Assembly (NCBI GenBank): GCA_037903355.1
Contig: JBAJFE010000004.1
Location: forward strand, 3,890,001-3,954,000
DNA from: Trichuris trichiura
Taxonomy: Eukaryota; Nematoda; Enoplea; Trichinellida; Trichuridae
Direction of reading: 5' to 3'
Length of the DNA stretch: 64,000 bases
This document shows, piece by piece, positions 48,401 through 59,735 of the stretch. The notes below the pieces were generated by a model. That model worked only from the letters and a program-made list of their open reading frames with translations. It ran no database searches and had not been told where the DNA came from. Each line of letters opens with the position of its first letter. Position 1 is the first letter of the stretch. Made by a program: the position numbers and the translations under genes.

Positions 48401-51400
48401 TTGGCCATTTTGCCGAACAAGGCCTTAACGCGATCCTTTTTTGGGAGAATAAAGATTTGGACGACTATATCTCTTTGGTGCCTACGTCAGCCCATACAGG
48501 CGACGGCATGGGCAACTTGATGGCTGCTATTGTTCATTTTTGTCAGACCAAACTTAGCAAACGTCTTGAATTTAAGCCCGTGCTCCAATGTACCGTCCTG
48601 GAGGTGAGTAAACAACTGCGCGCCATCGTATAACGTCGAAATTCGTTGCTTTGCTTTTAGGTGAAACAGATCAGCGGATTGGGTACCACTATTGACGTAA
48701 TTCTGGTGAATGGTTTTTTGCGCGTTGGCGACACGATTGTAGTGGCCGGCTCCGAGGGCCCTATTGTCAGTCAAATCCGCGAACTGCTTATGCCGCATCC
48801 GTTGCGCGAATTGCGAGTGAAAGTGAGCGTCCACTTTTTTCAACAATTGTTCGTTCTCGTTTCAAAATTGATTTTTTCCTTTTAGAATCCCTATTTGCAT
48901 AACAAAGTAGTTCGAGGTGCTCAGGGTGTCAAGGTGGTCGCCAAAGATTTGGAAAAAGCTTTGGCCGGTTTGCCGCTGCTGGTTGCCAAATCGGAAGATG
49001 AAGTTGAGGAATTGAAGGTGAAAATTTTTTCACATTCCGCCATTGTCTTCTGTTTGTATTCATTTCCATAGTACGCGTTTTGTTGTTTAGGAAGAGATAA
49101 GCAATGCATTGAAGCACGTCCTTCAATCCGTAAAGCTTTCCGAACGCGGCGTCTACGTCCAAGCGTCAACGTTGGGTTCCCTTGAAGCCTTGTTGGAATT
49201 TTTGCGCGCTCAAAAGATTCCAGTTTGTTTATTTTCTTTTTTTTCTGTATAAAAAGTTTATTTCTTTTTTCTTTTAAGTATTTCGGTATCAACGTTGGCC
49301 CAGTGCACAAGCGCGACGTGATGAAAGCTTCGGCTATGTTGGAACGAGATTCTCAGTGAGAGCAGCTTCGTTTCGTCTTTCAACTTTGAACACATTTTTT
49401 GATTTTTACAGTTTGGCTGTCATTTTGGCTTTCGACGTCAAGATTGAACGTGACGCCCAACTATTGGCTGACGAGTTGGGCGTTCGAATTTTCCAGGCCG
49501 ACATTATCTATCATCTTGAAGACGCTTTCCTAAAATATCGGTAAACGCATTTAACCGGACAATTAATTCCTTGTTATGCGAATTTGTTGGTCGTTGTTCA
49601 GCGAAGAGTTGCGGCAGAAAAAGCGGCAAGAATTTGCTCACTTGGCCATTTTTCCATGCAAGTTGCGTATTCTGCCTCAGCATGTTTACAAGAGCCGAGA
49701 TCCCATCATCGTTGGCGTTTCGGTCGAAGATGGTATACTGAAAGTCGGTGTCCCACTGTGCGTGCCTTCAAAAGAGGTAAAACACTTTTTCGCTACGCAT
49801 CACTTAAGAATGCTCTTAAATGCTCGCTAAGCGTGCTTTTGGTAATTACGTTAAGATGGGTTGAAAATATAGGGCAAAAAACAGAATCGCAACCAATACA
49901 GTACCTTTTGGAAATAAGGTTACCTTTTCCTAACTACCGTACAGTTTAAGGCGGTAGCCAACGTCTGCGTGCTTGAGGTTGAATTAATGGAACAAAGCAA
50001 TGATTATTTGAAAATAAAGACAAAATGATAAGGCAAAATTAAAAGTACTAATTTTATGTATTTTTCATCATTCAAGAAGTCTATTATCGCTCAGTGCAGG
50101 TTGACCCGCGAATAGCTCATCTTTTTTCGTCTCTGTAGGATGCTTGTTTCCCTGTGTCAGCAAAGTGATTCTTTTGAACGCTTTGAATACGGTAAAACCT
50201 GATCATCCTAATCAGCCTGAATACACAATATTTTAAATGATACAGTACTCTTATTGATAGATAGGAAGCAGAAAGAGTCGAAATCTTAAAACTCTTCCAC
50301 CATTAAATGCTCGCGACTAGAAATTTGCGGTTTCAAGTAAGGATACGCCCCCGTATCGGTGGGACCATTTCCAATACCAACAAGATAGCTTCTGTAGATA
50401 TAGTTAAACAGAGCAAGCAAAACTAAAACAAGGAAATTCTAAGCCATGGACGAATAAGGGCGCTGCGGTGATGTACGAGGAAGCCTGTTTTGTAAAATAA
50501 CGTGTAATAATAAACTTGTTTTTTTTTATTAGCTCTTATCGGTAGGGATACTGTATTATTTAAAATGTGATTCGGATGATCAAGTTCTCAGTACTTTCAA
50601 AGCGCGTAGTAAAACCGTTCTCTTGCCGCGCATTCAAGGCACACATTAAGCGTCGTGTGTTTTGTTCGAACGCTTGGATAGCATGTTCTCATTCTGCCAT
50701 TTCAGGTAAGTATAAGTTTCTTAAAATCCTTGAGGTTTTGCAATCCGTAATGTATCTAATCCCTAGCGATCTAGATGGAAACGTTCTTAGACCATTTTGG
50801 AAATCGTTAAATAGCTGAAGCGGTCTTGAACGAAAAGTGCGAATAGCCAAGCGAGACAATGCGTTTCGGTAGTCGATACTAAAGCTGCATGATTAACGAC
50901 CATTTTTTTAAACTGCATAATCTGTCGGAAATGTGAACAATTCGTAAGCAAATACGTGTCCTACTTAACCGAGTTAGGTTCGTAGTTGCGGTAAACTGAT
51001 TAATGAAACTCCTTTGTACCTGAAGATCATTAAGCTATTCAAATTTTACCGTCAAGGGAAGGAGAGTGCCATGTTTTGCCTTTTCTTCAAAGCGGTATCG
51101 CTCATTCTTTATTGGAGTCATTGTCCAAAGGGTAAAACTGCAGTTTTATTGTTAATTTCGATAAAAAAAAGTAAGTTATATTCTCATATAATGTACTAAC
51201 TTGTTCACAACTTGACTGAAAAATTTTCCAGTTACGACTACATCATACGTATTTGTTATGTCCAAAGTTGACTGTGGTTTAACTAGTTTACATGTCCTCA
51301 TGACCGGCGTTTGCAGCGCTGTCCGCTTAACTGACCTCCTCGTAAACATCAGTCATGAAAGCGTGGGCGTCCGTTATAGGAAACCCACTCTTATGGTTTA

Positions 51401-51863
51401 CAAGTTATTTTTTGACTAAACTTCGTGATAGTGGTTGACTCGTTTTCTTCTTTTAAAAACGCAATTGCGCCAAAGTCATTTAATGCCAACTGAATTGCAG
51501 AATTTGTTCATTGGAACTGTGGCGAGCATAGAGCAAAACCACAAGGAACTGCAAAGCGTAAGAAAGGGATCGGAAGTGTGCATCAAAATTGAAAATACCA
51601 CCGGCGAAGCACCTAAGATGTACGGTCGTCATTTTGACTATCAAGATTTTCTCGTCAGTCGCGTAAGTAGCGCTACTTGTCTACCTTATTGAAATTTTTT
51701 TCTTAAAAATTGCTTATCGCAGTCGGCCGGTTCGAAATTGTTTTCTTTGTTTCAGATAAGCAGGGAGACGATCGACGTGTGCAAAGAGTACTTCCGCGAG
51801 GACCTGCAGAAAAGCGACTGGCAGTTGGTTGTCGAGTTGAAAAAGGTTTTTGAGATTTTGTAA
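45427..51863 (+). CDS. EIF5B: Translation initiation factor eIF5B
   Basis: GTPase that joins the 60S subunit to the 48S complex and positions Met-tRNAi. About 20 exons run from the ATG at 45427 ([12 protein letters not shown]) to the stop at 51863; every junction I checked keeps frame. The N-terminal third (exons 45532-46189, 46243-46359, 46414-46564 and on) is Lys/Glu-rich and low-complexity, as in animal eIF5B. The GTPase motifs are complete: GHVDTGKT (G1), [10 protein letters not shown] (G2), DTPGHES (G3), NK/VD split by an intron (G4) and SAHTGDG (G5). Domains II to IV follow with [60 protein letters not shown] and [12 protein letters not shown], ending KKVFEIL. One intron (49,777-51,500) is 1.7 kb. 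The stop lies 67 bp from the converging MsrB gene. Confidence 0.96.
49777..51500 (+). other. Long eIF5B intron, nothing else recognised
   Basis: A 1724-bp GT-AG intron separating CVPSKE from [11 protein letters not shown]. It is far longer than the other introns of the gene. ORFs inside (50567-50818, 51014-51199) show no family features, and I see no terminal repeats that would mark an insertion. Confidence 0.6.
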
Positions 51864-51930
51864 ACAAGCGAGGCGAGGCAAAATTGTTTACCCGACTTTG
51901 CCGTAAGAGGCAGCGATGATGTTTGTTGAC

Positions 51931-52616
51931 CTACGATTTCTTATTTGCGTTGGGCTTTTGTTTGGGTATGAAATCCATTGCCACTCCGTTGATACAATAG
52001 CGAATGCCCGTTGGTTTGGGACCATCGTTAAAAACGTGTCCAAGATGGGCGTGACACTATATAAACAAAGAATTATAACAACAACGAAATGCAAGCGCGC
52101 TGAATTACCGTTTTGCAAACAATTTCCGTACGCACCATGTCGTGCGAATAGTCCGGTCGTTTTTCAATATTTCCCTCGTTGAAGGCTTCGGAAAATGCTG
52201 GCCATCCGCAGCCAGAATGAAACTTGCTTTTTGAACTTTGGAAAGGTGAGTTTTAAATGGTTGTACGTCGGCTAGGTGGGCTTACCTGAACAAGATAGTT
52301 CCGCAGCAAACACAAGCGTAGGTTCCTTCTTCGTAGAAGTCACAAAGGGGGCTTGAAAAGGGCTGCAACATAAGCAAAGTACGATAAAGTTATAAATAAG
52401 TGGTAGATGGGACCAACTCTTTCCGTAGCCGAATTACGAGTAACTTCGAACTGTTCAGCCGTTAGACGTTGCTTCCATTCTTCCGGTGTCAACTGCGAAA
52501 CTTTAACCGCTTTTCGCAAGCCGTCGTCGGAAGGGGGATTACCTGCACGCCGACGTTGATATGATAATTACGTAAGAAAAATTGAAAGTCTTACCCGCAG
52601 CGCTATTACTTGCCAT
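51931..52616 (-). CDS. MSRB: Methionine-R-sulfoxide reductase B
   Basis: Reduces methionine-R-sulfoxide in proteins. Several short exons start at the ATG at 52616 (MASNSAA), then [53 protein letters not shown]-ending TEIVCKT and [17 protein letters not shown]. The last reads [15 protein letters not shown] and a short Lys-rich tail, about 160 aa in all. Both zinc CxxC pairs (CVCC and CKTC) are present, and the catalytic residue in RYCIN is Cys, not selenocysteine. No targeting signal is evident, though one could come from an unseen upstream exon. The gene converges with eIF5B, with 67 bp between the stop codons. Confidence 0.93.
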
Positions 52617-53424
52617 CGTTAAACGAGGGGCGAAGCTAAAACAATGGAAAACGCCGAAATTAACTTTGAGATATTTTCGCCAACTCGTCTAAAATGCTAC
52701 TGCTCCCAATAGAAGCAAAAGGGCAATTCTCATCTTTGAACAAGTAGGTACAGTACCGCTCGGAGTCGGATTTGCATAAATTGCTATTTTTAGGCAAAAG
52801 CGAAAGAAAGGCTGAGTCGGACGCACTTTAAACCTTTAACGAATAGTCGGAACGACTTTTGCAGTCTACAAGTTGACATATGCCGAAGGAATTGAAAGTG
52901 TTGTCGAAAACTTAAACTACAGTGAACGCAGGTTGAAGTCGGTCGCTTCTCCTTCTTATGCTTTTCAGCTTATAATTTAAATTTTCAGCGCTGCAAACCT
53001 TTAATTGCAGCGTCAGCAGAGGGATTTTTGAAAAAAAAATTCGATAATCAAGGTATCGTTGTTCGAAGATAAAATGTCAACAAAAGTTCGTACAAAGCTA
53101 CCAGAGGCGAGCTAAACCAGCTAGCATTCGGAATATCGTATTTTTAGTCGTAGTTTTCGCGTCTACAATCATAAAAATCCAGTCCGTTGTGTGTAATTTT
53201 AACATTACAGTATGATTTACTTACCTGCGAATCACATATTCTTTGAGAGCCAGTAAGGTGTTATTTAACATGTTCCGCGTGTGGTTTTGTGACGGTTTGT
53301 CGAAGTGTGGCTTCTTTTTTTGCTGTCAAAAGAACTATTGAATATTGTAGCGCTCCTTTTAATCTTTAATTAAGATTCCGCGTCGGCTTTTTTACATCCT
53401 AGCCAGAGGCAGCTACGATAAGCC
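52617..53424. other. Intergenic upstream of MsrB
   Basis: About 800 bp of AT-rich sequence that should contain the MsrB promoter. No gene, repeat or RNA was recognised. Confidence 0.5.
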
Positions 53425-53625
53425 GCGAGGTCGCCTCCCGCTGCTCTACAGTGACGCCATTAAGTCGATGCATCTCGACCGTATCGCATTGTCCGCATTA
53501 ATTTGCTGCTAGCCATTGTGTTCTGCCTTTACCGAAGCCATAGGCTAAGCATAAGGCTTTTATTCAGCTCGGATTAGCGCGGACAATAAGCTAGCATACT
53601 GCTAAGCGACGGGCGGCAACTTTCT
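53425..53625. mobile_element. Degenerate hairpin MITE, copy 4
   Basis: It resembles the other three copies in its core (TTCTGCCTTTACCGAAGCC, AGGCTAAGCATAAGGC), with eroded ends: GAGGTCGCCTCCCGCTG at the left and TGCTAAGCGACGGGCGGC at the right. The family block GAGAAATGCAGGTT is not evident. It lies just upstream of the chromo-shadow gene and may overlap its promoter. Confidence 0.35.
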
Positions 53626-53715
53626 CGGCGGTTCGTAGTTGTTTATGGGATAGGAGGTAACCCGATCGTCTCGTATTGCAGAATTGATCATTGGTTTCTC
53701 GGCTGTTATGCTTAG

Positions 53716-54491
53716 ATGAGCGCGAAAAGGCGAAGCAGTCAATCGTCCGCCAAGTTCGAACCTAAGACGAGTCGAACTTTGAATCTCGACGGAAGCGAGC
53801 TCTCCAAAGTGAACGGGGAAAGTTATCCGAATTTCTCGCCAACTTGGAAACGGTCGGAAGGCGCCATTTCCTCCAGGACAGCTCACGAGTGCACTTCGCC
53901 CGCAGCCATCAGCGCCTCGCCAACGCGCAGAAGAGGTTGGTGAAGTTTTCCCACATTTCGATAACTTTACTTTGCCCATTGTCAGGACGTCCCAGGAAAG
54001 GCGAAGGTAAGTCCTCCACCGGCAATTCGCGTAAAAGTCCCCTTTTCGTGTTTCTCGAATTGTATCTTCGCCCTTTGCAGCCCATTTTTACTGCAAACCC
54101 AAAACGCGGAGTCCCGAAACGTCTTCGTCTTCAAGTTCTAATGACGTGACAGGTATTCGTAGCCGAATTTCGTTTCGCGCACCTACTTAAGGCGTTCTAT
54201 TTTCCAGCGGAAGATTTAAATACGGGCATCCGCTCTCCGGACGGAGCGCAGCAATTGCTCAACACCAACCAGATAGATCTGCGCAGTTTGAAAAAAACCG
54301 TTTCGAGCGCCGCGTTGGAAGGAAAAAAGGTCAAAGAGATTGTCGGTATGGTGAAGGACGACGATGGTCAGCTCTTTACGGTACTTCGTTTCGCCGACAA
54401 AACCGTCGGCCTGGTTGCCAACTCCGTTTTAAACAAAGCCTATCCTCAGCTTGTAATTAAGTTTTACGAGGCGCACCTCAAGTGGCTGTAG
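53716..54491 (+). CDS. Small HP1-like chromo-shadow-domain protein
   Basis: Four exons: 53716-53935, 53986-54006 (a 21-bp microexon), 54081-54152 and 54208-54491, all in phase, about 198 aa. The N-terminal half is Ser/Lys/Arg-rich and looks disordered (MSAKRRSSQSSAKFEPK, SPTRRRG, RPRKGE). The C-terminal 60 residues match a chromo shadow domain: VKEIVGMVKDDDGQLF, VLRFADKTVGLV and PQLVIKFYEAHLKWL, with the usual terminal FYExxLxW helix. That domain dimerises and binds PxVxL peptides in HP1 proteins. I found no chromodomain in these exons, and none in about 1 kb upstream. It is either a shadow-only protein or the model lacks a distant first exon. Confidence 0.75.
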
Positions 54492-54653
54492 CGGTCAATT
54501 ATTGCCGATTGTTGACGTTCGAGTAGCTTTTCACGCCGTTCAACGACCGCTTGCCACCTTGTTTGGCTCATCGTCCAATTATGCCGCGACACTGTACACT
54601 CTGCCTGCGTATCATTTTCGAACCGTTTTTTTTGTAAATTTGAATTTTCAAAA

Positions 54654-56026
54654 ATGACCAATCATTATTGCTCGCCAATTGGTGACGTTGAGTTCAGTTT
54701 CCATAACGATTGGATCGATCATTTTGCCGACAAGCCGACTAACCGCTGGTACGGTAAGTTCTTGCAGGGGCTTTACCTCAGCTGACGCGTGCGTGTCATG
54801 AGTCGGTCGATCAAGAACTTTAAAGTAACTCTTAGCCGCACCTTCAATGAAGCGGATGTCCAAACTATGCCAGTCAAAGCACCACCGGCGGTCGACACAA
54901 AGTGAGTGCCATTTTTAACGTGATTGCTCTTCTGGCTGAAAATAGTATGTCAAATAGTCGTCGACACGCCAACCCATCTAATTAAGGGCAATAGTAAATA
55001 CTGGTCCTTGTGTTGTAACGCGCTTAGCTTATTTGTATTCGAGTCTTTCAAGCGCGTTCAGTAGAATTTCTTTACACAGCCTAACCTTATTGCCTAATTT
55101 GTAGACATGTGCATATTTATTTGAGTCGGCAGGGCAGCAGGGGTTCGCTTGTGCCTTTGCCCAATGCGGACTACATTGACGTAGATAGAAGTTCGTCCGA
55201 AGCGACGTCATCGTGTACATTGGAGAAGCGCTCTTCGTTGGACTATAGCACGCAGCAGCAAAGCGACCCTGTGCCGGTTGAAAGTTCCGTTCTGTTGCGT
55301 GTGAGCGAAACAGAATCGCCCGAGTGTCCGTTAGTCTTAAGAATGTCGCCGACTGTGCCTAATTCATGCAGGACGACGACGCAGCGTTCCTCGTCCCTAA
55401 GTGTCATAAGAGCGCCGCAGTTTCCATTGGGTAATGCGCAGCCGGTAGGAGTGCAAAAGCGATCGAGCTTTTTTGAAATCTCCGTCTGTCAAGTGTACGA
55501 CTACCTTTTCATGAGCGGCGTCGAAGCAGCATTCAATGCGCACTTCCTGTGCAAGTCCAATATTGAATTTCTTATCGACGTAACAAATACAGAACCGCGC
55601 GACGTTCCCAGGCATCGAAAGAGCGATGTTCCCTGCGTATGCCCAAGGGAAACGGCTCACAGTCGCGCGCGTATGACTATCACTGTCGATGAAGCAAGCA
55701 CTCAGGATTTGACTCCCTATTTCGAAGATGTCAACAGATTCATCGACTCAGCCAGAGCTTGCGGTAAAGCGGTGCTTATCTACAGTTTTCATGGTCGAAA
55801 TCGAAATGCCGTATTCGTTGCCCAATACATTATGAAGGTTAAAGGTTTGAGCTGCGATCGAGCCGTCCAATTGCTGAAGGAGAAATGTCCGGAAATAGCC
55901 ATTTCCGACAACTTTTATCGCTCGCTGCGAAAATGGGATGTGACGTTGAATTTGATTAGCGCTTCGCAGGCACCTACGGTTGCCAAGCGGACTTCTCCGT
56001 TTCTCAAGAAGGCTGCGTGGTTATGA
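54654..56026 (+). CDS. Dual-specificity phosphatase-like pseudophosphatase (Ser for catalytic Cys)
   Basis: Exons 54654-54753, 54826-54901 and 55138-56026 keep frame (MTNHYCSPIG start). An alternative start at 54798 (MSRSIKNFK) leads into the same frame. About 130 residues of Ser/Thr-rich sequence precede a DUSP fold: VYDYLFMSGVEAAFNAHFL, NIEFLIDVTNTEPRDVPRH, then PYFEDVNRFIDSARACGKA. The P-loop at 55772-55805 reads VLIYSFHGRNR, aligning with the canonical VLVHCxAGxSR, so His-Cys is Tyr-Ser. The P-loop Arg is kept. The Cys nucleophile is required for catalysis in this family, so the protein is predicted to be inactive but may still bind phosphoproteins, as STYX does. A C-terminal basic tail (VAKRTSPFLKKAAWL) follows. 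The specific subfamily is not clear. Confidence 0.8.
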
Positions 56027-57116
56027 CAACGAACCTTTTCCCTTTTTGTTCAACAACGTCTCGCCTTTCACCTTGCGCTAATTTATTCGGCGAAAATACG
56101 CAGCAAGTCGCTTTGATCTTTTACCACCTAATTGGTCTACTGCTCTCGGCTGCGCTGTCTGCGCTCCGTTGATTGCCATTGATTGAACAACGTGCAACAT
56201 ATGGTGCGTATCGCGCCGGCATCCCATATGGCTTTAGGCGTCGCAGCTGCGCGCGGCAGCGACTCAAAACTTTTGCATACCATTAATCACCTTAATAACC
56301 GTCGACGTCTGGTACGTCCGTGCCAGCCGAAATGTATCGAAACAATTAATTTCAGCTGATCGTCTCCCCGCGAATTTATTTATTTCAACCACTGTTGCAT
56401 GCGCTCCCGAGTGTTAGTACGACATGCGTACTTGCGTATTTCGTCGTCTTTGAAAGTTAGCTATGCGTAATTTTCGAAATGCGCGCACCTTTTTTCGCAT
56501 TTTAAAAATGCCTGCCGGTGAACTGATCGCCAATTTTTAGAATTTCAGCCGATTCAGCTCAACCGAACCTGCGTATCAAACTTTTGAATAAGGACAGTAG
56601 CCTAAATTTGAAAATTCAAATCGCAATTTTTTGGCAATGCCAAAACTCGATGTAAGCAAAAAGCGCGCGTTCCTTTTGTTTTCTTTGTTGGGAAAACACT
56701 TCCCGCGGTGGAATTGCTTACTTTGAACAAAGGTATTTTCCCCAAACTAACAGAATAAGTAGTCGAAGCAAAATGCGCGCCTGTAGCGGCTTCGGCGGCT
56801 GACCAAGACGAGAATGTTGTAAAGTTTTTTTGATCAATAAATCCCAACGGAATGAATCCGGTTCGGAGCGCAGGTTTTAGTAGCTGTCTCAGTATGAATG
56901 GAACTGCGTGACAGCACCTTTGTTATTGGCATGTTTGCCAGAGAATGGAAATGGAAAAGAACTTACGTTCACATGAATCGCGTGTATCAATGAATTTCTT
57001 TTTGAACGTCGAAGCTGAATGAACAGGAACAACTAATGCTAATGACTTGCATGAATGGATCCATTAGCAACGAGTAGTTTTGCGTCATTTCTCGAAATGA
57101 CGTAATTTATTATTAT
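56027..57116. other. Intergenic, nothing recognised
   Basis: About 1.1 kb between the pseudophosphatase stop and the Penelope-like element. It should include the 3' UTR of the upstream gene. An ATT trinucleotide run (about 57,107-57,119) marks the insertion site of the element. No gene was recognised. Confidence 0.5.
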
Positions 57117-57131
57117 TATTACTGTTTTTGA
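57117..57131 (+). repeat. Left target-site duplication of the Penelope-like element
   Basis: TATTACTGTTTTTGA, identical to 59808-59822 on the other side of the element. A perfect 15-bp direct repeat at both borders is what a recent target-primed insertion leaves. Confidence 0.8.
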
Positions 57132-57240
57132 AGATATAGTGTCTTCGTACGGGACCAAATAATTTCATTTTTTGGCGTCTTTTTGTACGGATTTTCAGAA
57201 CCCGGACGAGCAATTCCAAAGAATCTTGTTTTCAAGTGGA

Positions 57241-59550
57241 ATGTCGCTATTAAAAAATGTCATAAGAAAACACAGATACACATTAGCGAATCTCCGAGCA
57301 GACTATAATAGCAAGTTGGATTTCCTCAGAAGCCGGCTACATTATACAATTTACGAAGCCTTAATCAGGCATGTGGACTTCGCCAAAAAAACAGCTTGCA
57401 TATCGCAGAAACAAGTGCTTAAAAGAAAATTTGAAAGCCTTCAGGTCAGATTCCCGACGACTACTCGAAACTCCTACAGAAATCCTCCGCAAAGAACCAG
57501 TGGTTCAGACCTAAACACAAAGGTAATAAATCTCAGCTCCTTACATCTAAACGAAAGTGAGAAAACTATCCTGAGAAAAGGACTGAACTTTGTACCAACT
57601 CCTAAACAGCCACCCTTTCTTGACATCATTGCCTCGGTTGAAGACAGCCTATCTTCAGTTGATCCACAGAAAGCCACGCAGATCAAGCGGGATTTATCTA
57701 CGCTAACCCTAGATCACCGCTTCAACACCACCCCAAACTTAAGCCGATATGAGGTCAACTGCTTAAACCGACTTAAAAGGCAGCCTTATAGAATTATAAC
57801 TAAAGCAGATAAAGGCAATAGAATTGTCCTACTCGACAGAACCACCTACAACGAAAAAATGATAACTATCTTGAACACTGACAGTTATACACCTTTGCCC
57901 AATGACCGTACAGAATTGTCACGGAAGAATCTTCGTTCCCTTCTCATGACTTACGGCACAGAAACCAAGGAACCAGAAATCATCAAGATAGCGAAGCATC
58001 TTAGGTTCACATCAAATTACAGACCCCCTCAGCTCTACGGCCTGCCTAAAGTGCACAAACCGGAGGTCCCACTAAGACCAATAGTTTCCACAATTAACAG
58101 CACCACAAGTGAGCTCAGCCGATATTTGAAAAAGGTGATCAAACCACTAACTGGCAAAGAACCGTCCTTCGTCAAAAATAGTAACACCTTCGTCAACGAA
58201 ATACGAGAATACCATCTAGAACCGGACGAAATCTTAGTTAGCTACGATGTAAAAGATTTGTTCCCTAGCATTCCGATTTCGAAAACTCTCGATACACTAT
58301 ACAATCTCCTCAATACAGACACAAATTTGTTCACCAGAACCAAGTTAAATCCTTTCCACATTGTCAAGTTGGTATCATTCTGTATGCAAGAAAGCAATTA
58401 CTTCATGTTTGATAATAAGTTCTACAAACAATCTAACGGTGTCCCTATGGGCAACCCACTATCTCCTATCCTGGCCGAAATATTCATGGAGAGTTTTGAA
58501 AGGCAAATGTTGAAAACGGTAGATAGGCAAATAGCCCCACGACTATTCAAAAGATACGTAGATGACATCTTCGTAATTATCAAAAATGGAAAGGAAGAAC
58601 AGTTTCTAGAATTTCTTAACAGCGTATGCCCCAATCAAATCGTTTTTACAATGGAGAAAGAATCAAACCGAACCCTCCCCTTCCTTGACACACTGATTAT
58701 TCGCACTAATCAAGGACTAAAAACCAGAGTTTACAGAAAACCAACACACACTGACCAATATCTTAATTTCTCATCGCACCATCCACGCTCAGTAATGCGC
58801 GGAATCCTCTCGGGAATGATTAACAGAGCAATCAATTTATGTGATCCAGAATTTCTCCGATCGGAATTCAACTACATTAGAAAAACATTCTACAAAAATG
58901 ACTACCCGAAATCTTTTATTGACCAAGTATTCAAGCAAAAGCTGCGCAACCAGGAATCACGGCAACTAAGTAATTTGCTTGATATACGCTTAGTTATCCC
59001 CTATGTGGCAGGACTAGGAGAAAAGATTGTCCAGTTAGGAAAACGGTTAGGGTTCCGAGTCTTTTTCAAAGACTTCCTCAACCTCAGGACAATTCTCCGG
59101 AAGGACAAAACGAAAATCCCAAAAAACAAAAGGACAGGATTAGTCTACGCAATCGAATGTCCCTGTTCAGGAGTGTACATTGGGGAAACGGGCAACGCCC
59201 TCGAACATAGATTCAATGAGCACATAAAGGGGTTAACCACTTATAACAACGCTAAAAACATTCTCAGCAACGGCAACAACCACACAAGACAACGTGGAAG
59301 ACCAATATCAGACCCAAGGATCACCACGGAGAAAGCAATACTAGCCTCAGCTGTTGTGGAACACGCATCACATTGCAATCTAAGCCTTGGCGCAAAAGTT
59401 TTATGTTATGAAAAGAATGCACGCTTACGAAAAATTAAGGAAGCTCTGTATATTAGAAACAACACAACCTACAACCGAGATAAAGGAGCGGAAATAAATG
59501 AAATATGGACGAATATTGTAACCCGCTCGAATTGTTGCTCGCTCAACTAA
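57241..59550 (+). CDS. Penelope-like reverse transcriptase with GIY-YIG endonuclease
   Basis: Single ORF of 769 aa from the first ATG (MSLLKNVIRKHRYTLANL); the frame is open 23 codons further upstream to a TTG. The PLE-specific motif ITKADKGNRIVLLD is near residue 185. The telomerase-like RT core follows: QLYGLPKVHK, LRPIVSTINS, VSYDVKDLFPSIPI, SNGVPMGNPLSPILAEIF, and the catalytic RYVDDIFVI near residue 438, with both Asp present. The C-terminal GIY-YIG nuclease starts near residue 633 (TGLVYAIECPCSGVYIGETG) and continues LEHRFNEHIKG. No stop or frameshift interrupts it, so it could be active. The protein would prime reverse transcription at a nicked target. Confidence 0.95.
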   Translation: MSLLKNVIRKHRYTLANLRADYNSKLDFLRSRLHYTIYEALIRHVDFAKKTACISQKQVLKRKFESLQVRFPTTTRNSYRNPPQRTSGSDLNTKVINLSSLHLNESEKTILRKGLNFVPTPKQPPFLDIIASVEDSLSSVDPQKATQIKRDLSTLTLDHRFNTTPNLSRYEVNCLNRLKRQPYRIITKADKGNRIVLLDRTTYNEKMITILNTDSYTPLPNDRTELSRKNLRSLLMTYGTETKEPEIIKIAKHLRFTSNYRPPQLYGLPKVHKPEVPLRPIVSTINSTTSELSRYLKKVIKPLTGKEPSFVKNSNTFVNEIREYHLEPDEILVSYDVKDLFPSIPISKTLDTLYNLLNTDTNLFTRTKLNPFHIVKLVSFCMQESNYFMFDNKFYKQSNGVPMGNPLSPILAEIFMESFERQMLKTVDRQIAPRLFKRYVDDIFVIIKNGKEEQFLEFLNSVCPNQIVFTMEKESNRTLPFLDTLIIRTNQGLKTRVYRKPTHTDQYLNFSSHHPRSVMRGILSGMINRAINLCDPEFLRSEFNYIRKTFYKNDYPKSFIDQVFKQKLRNQESRQLSNLLDIRLVIPYVAGLGEKIVQLGKRLGFRVFFKDFLNLRTILRKDKTKIPKNKRTGLVYAIECPCSGVYIGETGNALEHRFNEHIKGLTTYNNAKNILSNGNNHTRQRGRPISDPRITTEKAILASAVVEHASHCNLSLGAKVLCYEKNARLRKIKEALYIRNNTTYNRDKGAEINEIWTNIVTRSNCCSLN

Positions 59551-59703
59551 AATTGGATGCACTCGCTCGAACTGCTGACAGACAAAGAGAAAAGAACTAC
59601 AAGGCTCACTTTAAAACACGGGCCTTTAAACAGCTATACACCTTGCACGTTACTAGTGCACTTTATTCATAAGTCAATCCTTAGACCGCTGATGACGGGT
59701 TAA

Positions 59704-59735
59704 GTCCGTGGCTTTCGGACCCGAAAGCCACGGAC
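59704..59735 (+). repeat. Perfect hairpin in the PLE 3' region
   Basis: GTCCGTGGCTTTCGG followed by AC and its exact complement, a 15-bp stem, 154 bp after the RT stop. The upstream CTGATGA (59689-59695) and a GAAA inside the right arm resemble hammerhead core pieces; see findings. AATAAAAG follows at about 59,744, which could serve as a polyadenylation signal. Confidence 0.7.

Noticed and set aside
53602..53979. Minus-strand ORF of 125 codons over the chromo-shadow gene's first exon
   Set aside because: No family character; the plus-strand model has an ATG, splice sites and an HP1-like C-terminus in phase.
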